This document shows positions 49,922 to 58,478 of a stretch of 64,000 nt of DNA, piece after piece. The notes beneath the pieces are model-generated. The model had not been told where the DNA came from. It was given only the letters and a program-made list of their open reading frames with translations, and searched no databases. How positions within the stretch are numbered: the stretch's first letter is position 1; each line of letters opens with the position of its first letter. The position numbers and the translations under genes were made by a program. Origin of the DNA: Clostridiaceae bacterium Marseille-Q4149 (GTDB lineage: Bacteria; Bacillota; Clostridia; Oscillospirales; Oscillospiraceae). The stretch is from assembly GCA_018228685.1 (NCBI GenBank), contig CP073691.1:744001-808000 (forward strand), written 5' to 3'.

Positions 49922-50106
49922 GGAACGCTATGAGGAAAATCTGCCGCGCCCTGGTTCTGTGTATGCTGCTGCTGGCGGCCTTTGACACCACCATCGCCGG
50001 ACTGATCGCCGCGGTGGATAAGGACCACGCCGTGACCATGACCGACGCCGAGACCGGCACCTATTACATCGTCCGGGACAGCCGAAGCAACGGGGGCAGC
50101 AGATGA
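49918..50106 (+). CDS. Small exported protein inside the ABC importer operon
   Basis: A 62-residue (or 58, if ATG 49930 is used) protein whose first 25 residues look like a signal peptide or membrane helix (ALVLCMLLLAAFDTTIAGLIA), followed by a 35-residue polar tail with TYYIVRD. It overlaps the receptor gene by four bases (ATGA) and the permease by four, so it is firmly embedded in the operon. No recognised family. It may be an accessory subunit of the importer. Confidence 0.6.
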   Translation: MRNAMRKICRALVLCMLLLAAFDTTIAGLIAAVDKDHAVTMTDAETGTYYIVRDSRSNGGSR

Positions 50107-51125
50107 CCGCGGCGGATAAGCGCTATGCCCGGCGGTTCGCGGTGCTGGGGGCTGTTTTCCTGGCGGTGCTGCTGGGGTCGCTGCTGTTGGGGCGGTATGC
50201 CCTGTCCCCGGGGCAGCTGCTGCATATGCTGTGGACAAAGGTCACCGGCGGCGCGGCGGACTGGCCCCTCAGCGACGATAAAGTGGTGTTCGCCGTGCGG
50301 CTGCCCCGGGTGGCGGCGGCTGCCCTGGTGGGAGCGGCGCTGGCGGTGTCCGGCGCGGCGTATCAGGGGATGTTCCGCAACCCCATGGTGTCGCCGGACA
50401 TTCTGGGGGCCTCCACCGGCGCAGGCTTCGGCGCGGCGGTGGCCATCCTGCTGGGGGCGGGCTATTTCGGCATTTCCGCCGCCGCCTTCTGCTGCGGTCT
50501 GCTGGCCGTGGCGGCGGCGTGGCTGGTGAGCCGCCTGTCCAGAACAAACCAGACGGTGGCCCTGATTTTAGCGGGCATGATGATCTCGTCCCTGTTTTCG
50601 GCGGGGACGTCCTTTGTGAAGCTGGTGGCAGATACCCAGCAGCAGCTGCCCGCCATCACCTATTGGCTGATGGGGTCCCTGTCCTCCATCAAGGACAAGG
50701 ACGTGCTGTTTCTGTCCATTCCGGTGACCCTGGGGATGGTGCCGCTGCTGGTGCTCCGGTGGCGGATGAACCTGCTGACCCTGGGGGAGGAGGAGGCCCA
50801 GTCCATGGGCGTGAACACCCGGCGGCTGCGGGGCGCGGTGATCGTGTGCGCCACGCTGCTGACCTCCGCCAGTGTGGCGGTGTCCGGCATGATCGGCTGG
50901 GTGGGCCTGGTGATCCCCCACTTCTGCCGGATGCTGTTCGGCTATGACTACCGGCGGCTGATCCCCGCCGGGGCCCTGTTCGGGGCGGCATTTCTGCTGG
51001 CAGTGGACGACATTGCCCGGCTGGTGACCACCGGAGAACTGCCGCTGGGCATTCTCACGGCCTTTGTGGGCGCGCCGCTGTTTGTGTATCTGATCGTGAC
51101 GGGAGGTGGCCGCCGTGTCCATTGA
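50103..51125 (+). CDS. FecCD-family ABC importer permease
   Basis: A 340-residue permease with about nine or ten membrane segments. RLPRVAAAALVGAALAVSGAAYQGMFRNPMVSPDILG is the family signature near residues 66-105, and SMGVNTRRLR with GMIGWVGLVIPHFCRM is the later coupling-helix region. Type II ABC importers of this family carry ferric siderophores, haem, cobalamin or molybdate. It overlaps the small upstream gene and the ATPase gene downstream. Confidence 0.93.
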   Translation: MTAADKRYARRFAVLGAVFLAVLLGSLLLGRYALSPGQLLHMLWTKVTGGAADWPLSDDKVVFAVRLPRVAAAALVGAALAVSGAAYQGMFRNPMVSPDILGASTGAGFGAAVAILLGAGYFGISAAAFCCGLLAVAAAWLVSRLSRTNQTVALILAGMMISSLFSAGTSFVKLVADTQQQLPAITYWLMGSLSSIKDKDVLFLSIPVTLGMVPLLVLRWRMNLLTLGEEEAQSMGVNTRRLRGAVIVCATLLTSASVAVSGMIGWVGLVIPHFCRMLFGYDYRRLIPAGALFGAAFLLAVDDIARLVTTGELPLGILTAFVGAPLFVYLIVTGGGRRVH

Positions 51126-51879
51126 CGTGAGGGACCTGTCCTTTGCCTACGGGAAGCGGCAGGTGCTGCGGCAGGTGAGCTTCCGGACCAGGCCCGGGCA
51201 GCTGGTGGCGGTGCTGGGCCCCAACGGGGCGGGAAAGAGTACCCTGTTCCGGTGCATCCTGGGCTTTCTGCCCCGGTACCGGGGGGAGATCGCCCTGTGC
51301 GGACACGATCTGCGCTCCCTGGACCGCCGCAGCCTGGCCCGGCTGGCGGCGTATATCCCCCAGTCCAGCGCCCCGGTGTATAATTACACCGTCCGGGACA
51401 CGGTGCTGATGGGAGCGGACCCCTTCCACGGGCCGGGGCCGTCCCAGCAGGAGACGGCGGACCGGGTGCTGGAGACCCTGGGCATCCGGGACCTGGCGGC
51501 CCGGGGCATTAACGAAATTTCCGGCGGCGAGCGGCAGCTGGCCCTGATCGCCCGGGCCATGGCCCAGCAGGCGAAAATTCTGCTGATGGACGAGCCCACC
51601 GCCAGCCTGGATTACGGCAACCAGTTCCGCCTGCTGCGGCAGGTGCGTCAGCTGGCCGACAGCGGGTACACGGTGCTGCTGTCCACCCACAACCCCGAGC
51701 ACGCCTTCCGGTTTGCCACGGATGTTCTGGTGCTGCGGGAGGGCGGCGTGCGGGCCTTCGGCCCGGCGGCGGAGACCCTGACGGAGGAGCTGCTGCGGGA
51801 GATTTACCGCATTCCCCTGACGGTGGCGGACATCCCCGTCCCCGGCGGCAGCGTGAAGGGCTGCGTATACGACGCGTGA
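51115..51879 (+). CDS. ABC importer ATPase
   Basis: A 254-residue ATPase: Walker A GPNGAGKST, Q-loop YIPQSS, signature ISGGERQLALIARAM, Walker B ILLMDEPTASLD and switch His LSTHNPEH. It energises the FecCD permease. The start is placed at GTG 51115, eight bases after GGGAGGTGG; a GTG at 51106 sits inside that site. It overlaps the permease stop. No second permease or periplasmic gene follows. Confidence 0.93.
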   Translation: MSIDVRDLSFAYGKRQVLRQVSFRTRPGQLVAVLGPNGAGKSTLFRCILGFLPRYRGEIALCGHDLRSLDRRSLARLAAYIPQSSAPVYNYTVRDTVLMGADPFHGPGPSQQETADRVLETLGIRDLAARGINEISGGERQLALIARAMAQQAKILLMDEPTASLDYGNQFRLLRQVRQLADSGYTVLLSTHNPEHAFRFATDVLVLREGGVRAFGPAAETLTEELLREIYRIPLTVADIPVPGGSVKGCVYDA

Positions 51880-51894
51880 CCGGGCGGTGGCTTT

Positions 51895-51982
51895 TGGGCG
51901 GACAGAGTCGTCCGCCCCTACGGATTGTGCACCGACAGAATATCCTGTAGGGCAGGGCCCGCGTGCCCTGCCGCATATACCG
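51895..51982. repeat. Composite palindromic interspersed repeat
   Basis: GGGCGGAC...GTCCGCCCCTACGGA, then a TAGGGCAGGGCCC...GTGCCCTGCCGC palindrome. The second half matches 25200-25260 and the first half is related to 56688-56710. No gene is seen from 51880 to about 52087. Confidence 0.7.
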
Positions 51983-52087
51983 TCGCACCCAATGGCGGGG
52001 CTATGCCCCGCTTTTGCGGGGATGCGTTATCCTCAATTGAGGTGCACGAGGGACGGAAATCCGGGTTTATCAACGTATAAAATCCGG

Positions 52088-52742
52088 ATGAAGGCTTTTA
52101 TAAATTACAAGAAGCGAAGCAAATCTCCAAGCGCGTTTCGGCGGCCTTGCTGGCGGTTCTGATGGTGCTGAGTCTGCTGCCGCAGACGGTACTGGCTCTG
52201 GACCCCGACCAGCGGCAGGCGGAGCGCCGGGAGGGCTATGACGTGGCCACCGTCTCCGGCGGTCACAGCACCTATGCCAACGGCGGCGTCGGCGGCGTCG
52301 TGGGTCAGTTCGGCGATGGCAGCATCGCAAACAGCTATAACTATGGCAATGTGACCCTGGGCGAGGGCCTGGTGTGCAATAATCTGGGCGGCGTCATCGG
52401 CCGGGATATGAAGAAAAGCGGCTCCCAGGTGGAGAACGTCTACTGCCTGGACAGCAGCTGCGCCTATGCCTCCGCCAGCGGGGCGGATGAGCGCGTCACC
52501 GCCGTCAGCGCGGCGAACTGCTGGCCCGGGGTCAGGTGATCCCCGCCAAGGACCACGACTATCAGGACGGCAAGTGCACCGCCTGCGGCGCGGAGGACCC
52601 GAACTATCAGCCCGAGCAGCCCACTCAGCCCGAAAATCCCGGCGTCAAGACCGGCGACGAGAGCTATGTGGTTCTGTGGAGCGCGGCTTTGCTGCTGGGC
52701 GGCGCAGCGTTGGTGCTGCTGCCCCGGAAAAAGCGGAGCTGA
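52088..52742 (+). pseudogene. Decayed GLUG-repeat, sortase-anchored surface protein
   Basis: Pieces of one protein lie in different frames. A signal peptide (KRVSAALLAVLMVLSLLPQ) is in a frame without a proper start; an ATG at 52088 opens another frame that stops after 24 codons. Then come GGVGGVVGQFGDGSIANSYN and NVTLGEG, a GLUG-type repeat, ending at TGA 52537-52539. In a third frame HDYQDGKCTACGAEDPNY leads to NPGVKTGDES, a hydrophobic helix and RKKRS, a cell-wall sorting signal. Large internal deletion plus frameshifts explain this best. Confidence 0.7.
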
Positions 52743-52763
52743 CACAGGGCGGAAATAGAATAA

Positions 52764-52808
52764 GCGCAAAAAAATGGCGTGCACTGCGGCGCACGCCATT
52801 TTTTGCGG
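52764..52808 (+). terminator. Terminator after the surface-protein remnant
   Basis: CGCAAAAAAATGGCGTGC with GCACGCCATTTTTTGCG, a near-perfect extended hairpin related to the one at 27779-27806. Confidence 0.85.
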
Positions 52809-52916
52809 GGCGGCTTTCCGGCGGGGTGGAAATCCGCGAAAGAGTGTGATATACTGGGAAAAATCAGCAACCCACTGCCGCGGTATGTCATGGCCGGGGG
52901 ATATAAGGAGATCACC

Positions 52917-53636
52917 ATGGAACACAGATTTTTACGGACGGAAATGGTCCTGGGGGACCGGGCGCTGGAGAAGCTCTCCCGCTGCCATGTGGCGGTGTTC
53001 GGCCTGGGCGGCGTGGGCAGCTATGCCGCCGAGATACTGGCCCGATCCGGGGTGGGGGAGCTGACCCTGGTGGATCAGGACACCTTGAGCCTCACCAACA
53101 TCAACCGCCAGCTGTACGCCCTGTCCTCCACCGTGGGGGAGTATAAGGCGGAAGTCGCAGCCCGGCGGTGCCGGGACATCAACCCGGACATCCGGGTCCA
53201 CCCCCTGTGCGCCACCTATGACGCCGCCCACCGGGAGGACTTTTTCGCCGGGAAATTCGACTATATCGCCGACTGCATCGACCTGGTGACCTGCAAGCTG
53301 GACCTGATCCAGCAGGCGGGGGAGAGGGGTATCCCCATCATCTCCGCCCTGGGCACCGGCAACAAGCTGGACCCCACCCTTTTGCAGGTGACGGACATTT
53401 CCAAGACCTCCGTCTGCCCCCTGGCCCGGGTCATGCGCCGGGAGCTGCGGGACCGGGGCATCCGGCATCTGCAGGTGGTGTACAGTCCGGAGCCTGCCGC
53501 CGAGACCCGGCAGCTGGAGGCCCCCTCCCCCGGGCGGCGCAGCGTTCCGGCCAGCGTGCCCTGGGTACCCTCCACGGCGGGGATCCTGATGGCCTCCGCC
53601 ATCGCCCGGAACCTGATAGCGAATGAGAGTGAATAA
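52917..53636 (+). CDS. tcdA: tRNA threonylcarbamoyladenosine dehydratase TcdA (ThiF/MoeB family)
   Basis: A 239-residue E1-like enzyme. FGLGGVGSYAAEILARSGVG is the ATP-binding glycine loop, LVDQDTLSLTNINRQLYAL the adenylate site with NINRQ, and IADCIDLVTCKLDLI and TSVCPLARVMRREL are typical of TcdA/YgdL. It cyclises t6A in tRNA using ATP. AAGGAGATCACC precedes the ATG at 52917; TATACT at 52849-52854 may be its -10 box. Confidence 0.93.
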   Translation: MEHRFLRTEMVLGDRALEKLSRCHVAVFGLGGVGSYAAEILARSGVGELTLVDQDTLSLTNINRQLYALSSTVGEYKAEVAARRCRDINPDIRVHPLCATYDAAHREDFFAGKFDYIADCIDLVTCKLDLIQQAGERGIPIISALGTGNKLDPTLLQVTDISKTSVCPLARVMRRELRDRGIRHLQVVYSPEPAAETRQLEAPSPGRRSVPASVPWVPSTAGILMASAIARNLIANESE

Positions 53637-53637
53637 T

Positions 53638-54204
53638 ATGGATATCATACAGGAAATCAAAAACTTTGTCCCGCTTTGTCCCCAGGAACAGCGGGACAAG
53701 GCCGGGATACTGCGGTTTTTGGCGGGAAATCCAGACGCATTTGAACGGGAAAATCTCACCGCCCACATGACCGCCTCCGCCTGGGTTTTAAGCCCGGACC
53801 GGCGGCAGGTGGTGATGGTGTATCACAACCTCTATCACTCCTGGTCCTGGACCGGCGGACACGCCGACGGGGACCGGGACCTGCTGGCGGTGGCCATGCG
53901 GGAGGTGACGGAGGAGACGGGGCTGCAGCGGCTGGAGCTGCTGCATCCGGGGATCTTCTCCCTGGAGTGCCTGACCGTGGACGGCCACGAAAAGCGGGGG
54001 CAGTATGTCCCCAGCCACATTCACATGAACGTTACCTATCTGCTGGGGGCCGCGGACCACGAGCTGCGGCAGAAGCCCGATGAAAACAGCGGCGTGGCCT
54101 GGTTCACGCCGGAGGAGGCTCTGAAGGCCTCCACGGAGCCGTGGATGGTCCAGCGGGTATACAGCAAGCTGACCCAGCGGGCCGCGGCCTATATGGCCCG
54201 GTAA
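53638..54204 (+). CDS. NUDIX hydrolase
   Basis: A 188-residue NUDIX protein. The box reads GHADGDRDLLAVAMREVTEETGL: REVTEETGL is canonical while the first Glu of GX5E is Arg, a variant seen in related GGHADGD-type NUDIX proteins. It probably hydrolyses a nucleoside diphosphate derivative or has a housecleaning role. The start is uncertain: ATG 53638, or ATG 53623 overlapping tcdA (MRVNN extension); neither has a strong ribosome site. Confidence 0.85.
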   Translation: MDIIQEIKNFVPLCPQEQRDKAGILRFLAGNPDAFERENLTAHMTASAWVLSPDRRQVVMVYHNLYHSWSWTGGHADGDRDLLAVAMREVTEETGLQRLELLHPGIFSLECLTVDGHEKRGQYVPSHIHMNVTYLLGAADHELRQKPDENSGVAWFTPEEALKASTEPWMVQRVYSKLTQRAAAYMAR

Positions 54205-54218
54205 GGAGGCAATTTTTC

Positions 54219-56672
54219 ATGGCAAAACGGAAGCCGGACACCGGTGCGATCTATATTTCCCCAAGACTCCGGGCCAGCCTGGAGCCGGTGGGCCGCTGCG
54301 CCCTGACGGTGGTAACGGCCCCCATGGGCTACGGCAAGACCACGGCGGTGAACTGGTTCCTGGGGACCCAGCCCCCGGGCTGCGCCATCCGTATCAGCAT
54401 CTATTCTGACAGCCTGCCCGCCCTGTGGCAAAGCGGCCGCCGGGCCTTCCGGGACGCGGGACTGACGGCGCTGGAGGGCTTCGAGTGCCCCGGGGATCCG
54501 GCGTCCGCCGGTCTGCTGGCCGACACCCTGTGCCGGGAGCTGCGGCGGCAGGAGCCATGGTATGTGTTTCTGGACGACCTGCACCTGATGCCGGACCGGC
54601 GGGTGGCCCGCTTCTTGTGCGAATTGGCGGCAAGACTGCCGGATAATGTGCATCTGATCGCCGCCAGCCGGGACAAGGCCCTGTCCGGGGACCAGGTGCT
54701 GCGGCTGGGCGGGCGTCTGCACCGCATCGGGGCCGGGCAGCTGCGGCTGGAGGGCGATGAGCTGGCGGCCTATGCCCACCGGTTCGGCGCGGCCCTGGAC
54801 CGGGAGCAGCTGGCGGAGCTGCAGCAGGCCACCGAGGGGTGGATGGCCGCCGTGTATCTGCATTTGCAGGCTCTGGCGGACCGGGGGACCGCCCCGGCGG
54901 AGACGGCGGACATCTATGATATGTTCACCGCCGCCATGCTGCGGCCTCTGCCGCCCCGGCGGCAGAAGTTCCTGGCGGTGATGGGCCTGGCGGACGAGTT
55001 CACCGGGGAGATGGCCCAGTTTATCACGAAGGAACCGGACACGGCGGAGATTTTGTCCGATCTGACGGCCAAAAACGCCTTTGTCACCCGCCTGCCCGGC
55101 GGGGGATACCGGTTCCACCACATGATGAAAGCCTGCGCCCAGCGGGACTTCGATGCCCTGCCGCCGCAGGAGCAGGCGACGTATCAGGCCCGGTACGGCC
55201 ACTGGTACGCGGAAAACGGACAATATTTGCAGGCCCTGGCGGCCTATAGTAAGGCAGGCCGGTGGGACGACGCCCTGGAGGTGGTGCAGCAGGACGCGGG
55301 CATTCTGCTGGCGGCCCTGCGGCCCCAGCAGGTGCTGGAGCTGCTGGACCGCTGCGGCGACCAGGTGCTGATGGAGCACCCCACGGCCCTGCTGGTGCTG
55401 ATGCGGCGGATGTTCACCTGGGGGCAGATCCCCCGGATGCAGCAGCTGAAGGCGCTGCTGCTGGAATCCGTCCGGAATCACCCGGACATGACGCCCCGGC
55501 AGCGGGGCAATCTGCTGGGAGAGTGCGACCTGATCGAGAGCTTCCTGCATTACAACGACATCACGGAGATGAGCCGCCTGCACCGCAGCGCCAGCCGCCA
55601 GATGACCGACCAGGCCGTCAGCATCCAGAGCCGCGGCAGCTGGACCTTCGGGTCGCCGTCGGTGCTGATGATGTTCCACCGAACCCCGGGGCAGCTTTCC
55701 CGGGAGCTGGCGGAGATGGACGACTGCATGCCCCACTATTACAAGATCACCGGCGGCCACGGCATGGGCGCCCAGCGGATCATGGAGGGCGAGGCGGCCC
55801 TGGCCCAGGGGCGCCTCAACGACGCGGCCATTGCTCTGGAGCGGGCCCGGGCGGCCATCAGCGGCAGCGGACAGGAGAATATGGCCCTGTGCTGCGACTT
55901 TCTGGAGATGCGGCTGCACATGGCCGCCGGGGAGGCGGTGGGGGTGGACCTGCGCCGCCGCCGGCAGCTGTTGCAGCAGCACAATGCCATGTGGCTGCAT
56001 ATTTTCGACAGCACCGCCGCCTATTGTCAGGCGGTGCTGGGCCGGGCGGACGATATTCCGGAGCTGTTCCGGGAGCATCGGCTGGATACCGTGAATTTCC
56101 TGGGGCCGTGCCTGCCTATGATGCAGATGATCGAAAATCAGGTGTATCTGGCCCAGGGAGCCTATGCCCGGGTCATCGGCGGTAGCGAGGGGCTGCTGGC
56201 CCTGTGCCGGGGGATGCACTATGCCCTGGTGGAGCTCTATGTGCTGGTGCAGACCGCCGCGGCCTATGAGAAGCTGGGCAAGCGCCGGGAGGCGGCGGAG
56301 CTGCTGCGTCAGGCGGCGGCCCTGGCCCAGCCGGACGGCCTGGTGACGCCCCTTGCGGAAAATGGCCGCTATCTGCGGGAGCTGCTGCCGGAGTATGGGA
56401 CTCTGGGCCGGGAGGCGGCGGAGCTGAGCCGGGTGCTGGAGCAGGGGACCCAGCAGGAGCAGCGGCCGGAGGCCTTGGCCCCCCTGACGGAGCGGGAGTG
56501 GGCCGTGGCCCAGCGGATGGCCCGGCGGCTCAGCAACCGGGAGATCGCGGGGCAGCTGTTCCTGACCGAGGGCACCGTGAAGCAGTACATCAACCAGATC
56601 TATTCCAAGCTGCACCTGACCGGCGACGTCCGCACCAAGCGCCGCCGTTTGGAGGAGCTGATGGGGGAGTAG
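54219..56672 (+). CDS. MalT-type LuxR-family transcriptional regulator
   Basis: An 817-residue STAND ATPase regulator: P-loop APMGYGKTTAVNWF near residue 35, Walker B YVFLDDLHLMPD, a sensor-like LIAASRD, a long alpha-helical TPR-like middle (about 330-720), and a C-terminal LuxR HTH (LTEREWAVAQRMARRLSNREIAGQLFLTEGTVKQYINQIYSKL). MalT-like proteins respond to an unknown small ligand and ATP. It is probably co-transcribed with the NUDIX gene (14-base gap, AAGGAGGC). The target genes are not evident; the following operon starts 245 bases away with its own promoter. Confidence 0.88.
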   Translation: MAKRKPDTGAIYISPRLRASLEPVGRCALTVVTAPMGYGKTTAVNWFLGTQPPGCAIRISIYSDSLPALWQSGRRAFRDAGLTALEGFECPGDPASAGLLADTLCRELRRQEPWYVFLDDLHLMPDRRVARFLCELAARLPDNVHLIAASRDKALSGDQVLRLGGRLHRIGAGQLRLEGDELAAYAHRFGAALDREQLAELQQATEGWMAAVYLHLQALADRGTAPAETADIYDMFTAAMLRPLPPRRQKFLAVMGLADEFTGEMAQFITKEPDTAEILSDLTAKNAFVTRLPGGGYRFHHMMKACAQRDFDALPPQEQATYQARYGHWYAENGQYLQALAAYSKAGRWDDALEVVQQDAGILLAALRPQQVLELLDRCGDQVLMEHPTALLVLMRRMFTWGQIPRMQQLKALLLESVRNHPDMTPRQRGNLLGECDLIESFLHYNDITEMSRLHRSASRQMTDQAVSIQSRGSWTFGSPSVLMMFHRTPGQLSRELAEMDDCMPHYYKITGGHGMGAQRIMEGEAALAQGRLNDAAIALERARAAISGSGQENMALCCDFLEMRLHMAAGEAVGVDLRRRRQLLQQHNAMWLHIFDSTAAYCQAVLGRADDIPELFREHRLDTVNFLGPCLPMMQMIENQVYLAQGAYARVIGGSEGLLALCRGMHYALVELYVLVQTAAAYEKLGKRREAAELLRQAAALAQPDGLVTPLAENGRYLRELLPEYGTLGREAAELSRVLEQGTQQEQRPEALAPLTEREWAVAQRMARRLSNREIAGQLFLTEGTVKQYINQIYSKLHLTGDVRTKRRRLEELMGE

Positions 56673-56841
56673 GAATTTCAGGGGCGGACAGGCTTGTCCG
56701 CCCCTTCGGACCCTCTCAGTCGGCTGCGCCGACAGCTCTCCCAGAGGGTGAGCCAAGCTCATAGGGGCCGACGTCCCCGGCGGGCCGGGCAACGGCAGGC
56801 GGAGGCGGCGGGAAATGGTAGGGATGAAATACAATTTTCTC
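56673..56841. repeat. Gene-free stretch with palindromic repeats
   Basis: GGGGCGGACA/TGTCCGCCCC hairpin (56690-56704), the CCCTCTCAGTC...GACAGCTCTCCC repeat at 56711-56760 (relative of 35581-35630), and a GC-rich tail. No gene is seen. Confidence 0.65.
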
Positions 56842-56869
56842 TTGCAAATGGGGAAAAATGTGGTATACT
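56842..56869 (+). promoter_or_regulatory. Promoter of the AbrB-lyase-EamA operon
   Basis: TTGCAA (56842-56847), 16-base spacer, TATACT (56864-56869). Confidence 0.7.
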
Positions 56870-56917
56870 GTCAGCTGTCACATTTGTGTGAAAAGTATGA
56901 ATTTGCGAGGTGGGCGC

Positions 56918-57163
56918 ATGGCCGGAGGAAAGCACATTCTGGGCAAGCCGAAAAGTCACCGGATCTTTGGCACGGCCCGGGTGGGAGAGCGGGGACAGAT
57001 CGTGATTCCCAAGGAGGCCCGGCAGTTTTACGACATACGGCCCGGGGACACGGTGCTGGTGCTGGGCAGCGGCGAAAGCGGCCTGGTGCTGTCCAAGCCC
57101 GAGGTGCTGGACCGGGTGGCCCGGCAGATTTTAGAAGATATGGGAAGGAATGAGGAGAAATGA
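56918..57163 (+). CDS. AbrB/MazE/SpoVT-type DNA-binding protein
   Basis: An 81-residue swapped-hairpin AbrB-domain protein. GTARVGERGQIVIPKEAR followed by YDIRPGDTVLVLGSGESGLVL is the complete double-psi-like DNA-binding fold, with a short basic N-terminus. It probably controls its own operon. GCGAGGTGGG lies before the ATG at 56918; a longer in-frame start is rejected because it overlaps the promoter. It overlaps the lyase gene by four bases (ATGA). Confidence 0.88.
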   Translation: MAGGKHILGKPKSHRIFGTARVGERGQIVIPKEARQFYDIRPGDTVLVLGSGESGLVLSKPEVLDRVARQILEDMGRNEEK

Positions 57164-58443
57164 CGGATACCAATTCCATTTATAACCGGCTGGGCGTCAG
57201 CGATCAGGTGCTGCGCTTCGGCCAGGAGGTGCTGGAGGGGCTGACGGACCAGTTCCGGCACATTGACCAGGTGGCGGAGTTCAACCAGGCCAAGGTCATC
57301 GCCGCCATGCAGAAAAACCGGGTGAACGCTACCCATTTCAACCTCTCCACAGGCTACGGCTATGACGACGAGGGCCGGGACAACCTGGAGCGGGTATATG
57401 CCGACTGCTTCGGCGCCGAGGCGGCCCTGGTGCGGCCCCAGATCACCTGCGGCACCCATGCCCTGGCCCTGGCCCTGGGGGCCAATCTGCTGCCCGGGGA
57501 CGAGCTGCTCAGCCCGGTGGGCGGACCCTATGACACCCTGGAGGAGGTCATCGGCATCCGGCCCTCCCCCTGCTCCCTGAAGGAGTACGGCGTTTCGTAC
57601 CGGCAGGTGGATCTGCTGCCGGACGGCGGGTTCGACTATGACGGCATCCGGGCGGCCATCAACGAAAAGACCAGGCTCATCACCATCCAGCGCTCCAAGG
57701 GCTACGCCACCCGGCCATCCTATTCCGTGGAGGAGATCGGAAAGCTCATTGCCTTCTGCAAGGAGTGCAAGCCCGACGTGCTGTGCATGGTGGACAACTG
57801 CTACGGCGAGTTTGTGGAGACCCAGGAGCCCACCAACGTGGGGGCCGACATGGTGGTGGGCAGCCTCATCAAGAACCTGGGCGGCGGTCTGGCTCCCACC
57901 GGCGGCTATGTCTGCGGCAGGAAGGAGTGCATCGAGCGGTGCGCCTATCGTCTCAGCGCCCCGGGCCTGGGCCGGGAGGTAGGGGCCAATCTGGGGCTTC
58001 TGACCAGCTTTTACCAGGGACTGTTCCTGGCCCCCACGGTGGTGTCCTCGGCGGTGCGGGGCGCGGTGTTTGCCGCCGCCTGCTATGAAAAGCTGGGCTT
58101 CCGGGTAGTGCCCGGCAGCGGCGAAACACGCCGGGATATCATCCAGGCGGTGGAGCTGGGCAGCCGGGAGGCCATGGTGGCCTTCTGCAAGGGCATCCAG
58201 TCCGCCGCGCCGGTGGACAGCTATGTGACCCCGGAGCCCTGGGCCATGCCCGGGTATGAGTCGGAGGTCATTATGGCCGCCGGGGCCTTTGTGCAGGGGG
58301 CGTCCATCGAGCTGTCCGCCGACGGGCCCATCCGCCCGCCCTACGCGGTGTATTTCCAGGGGGGGCTCACCTGGTTCCACGCCAAGCTGGGCATTCTCAT
58401 GAGCATCCAGAAGCTGCTGGATGCAGGAATCATCGAAATGTAA
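57160..58443 (+). CDS. Methionine gamma-lyase family (aluminium-resistance, YnbB-like) PLP protein
   Basis: A 427-residue PLP-dependent protein. NATHFNLSTGYGYDDEGRDN, RPQITCGTHALALALGANLLPGDELLSP and the PLP lysine in MVVGSLIKNLGGGLAPTGGY match the YnbB/aluminium-resistance branch of C-S lyases. The real substrate is unsettled; it is usually annotated as methionine gamma-lyase family. The third visible partner of the operon is an EamA exporter, so release of a sulfur amino-acid product is a possible theme (inference). Confidence 0.88.
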   Translation: MTDTNSIYNRLGVSDQVLRFGQEVLEGLTDQFRHIDQVAEFNQAKVIAAMQKNRVNATHFNLSTGYGYDDEGRDNLERVYADCFGAEAALVRPQITCGTHALALALGANLLPGDELLSPVGGPYDTLEEVIGIRPSPCSLKEYGVSYRQVDLLPDGGFDYDGIRAAINEKTRLITIQRSKGYATRPSYSVEEIGKLIAFCKECKPDVLCMVDNCYGEFVETQEPTNVGADMVVGSLIKNLGGGLAPTGGYVCGRKECIERCAYRLSAPGLGREVGANLGLLTSFYQGLFLAPTVVSSAVRGAVFAAACYEKLGFRVVPGSGETRRDIIQAVELGSREAMVAFCKGIQSAAPVDSYVTPEPWAMPGYESEVIMAAGAFVQGASIELSADGPIRPPYAVYFQGGLTWFHAKLGILMSIQKLLDAGIIEM

Positions 58444-58478
58444 TTGTAAAATGTAATTGTAAAAGGAGAAAAAATCAC

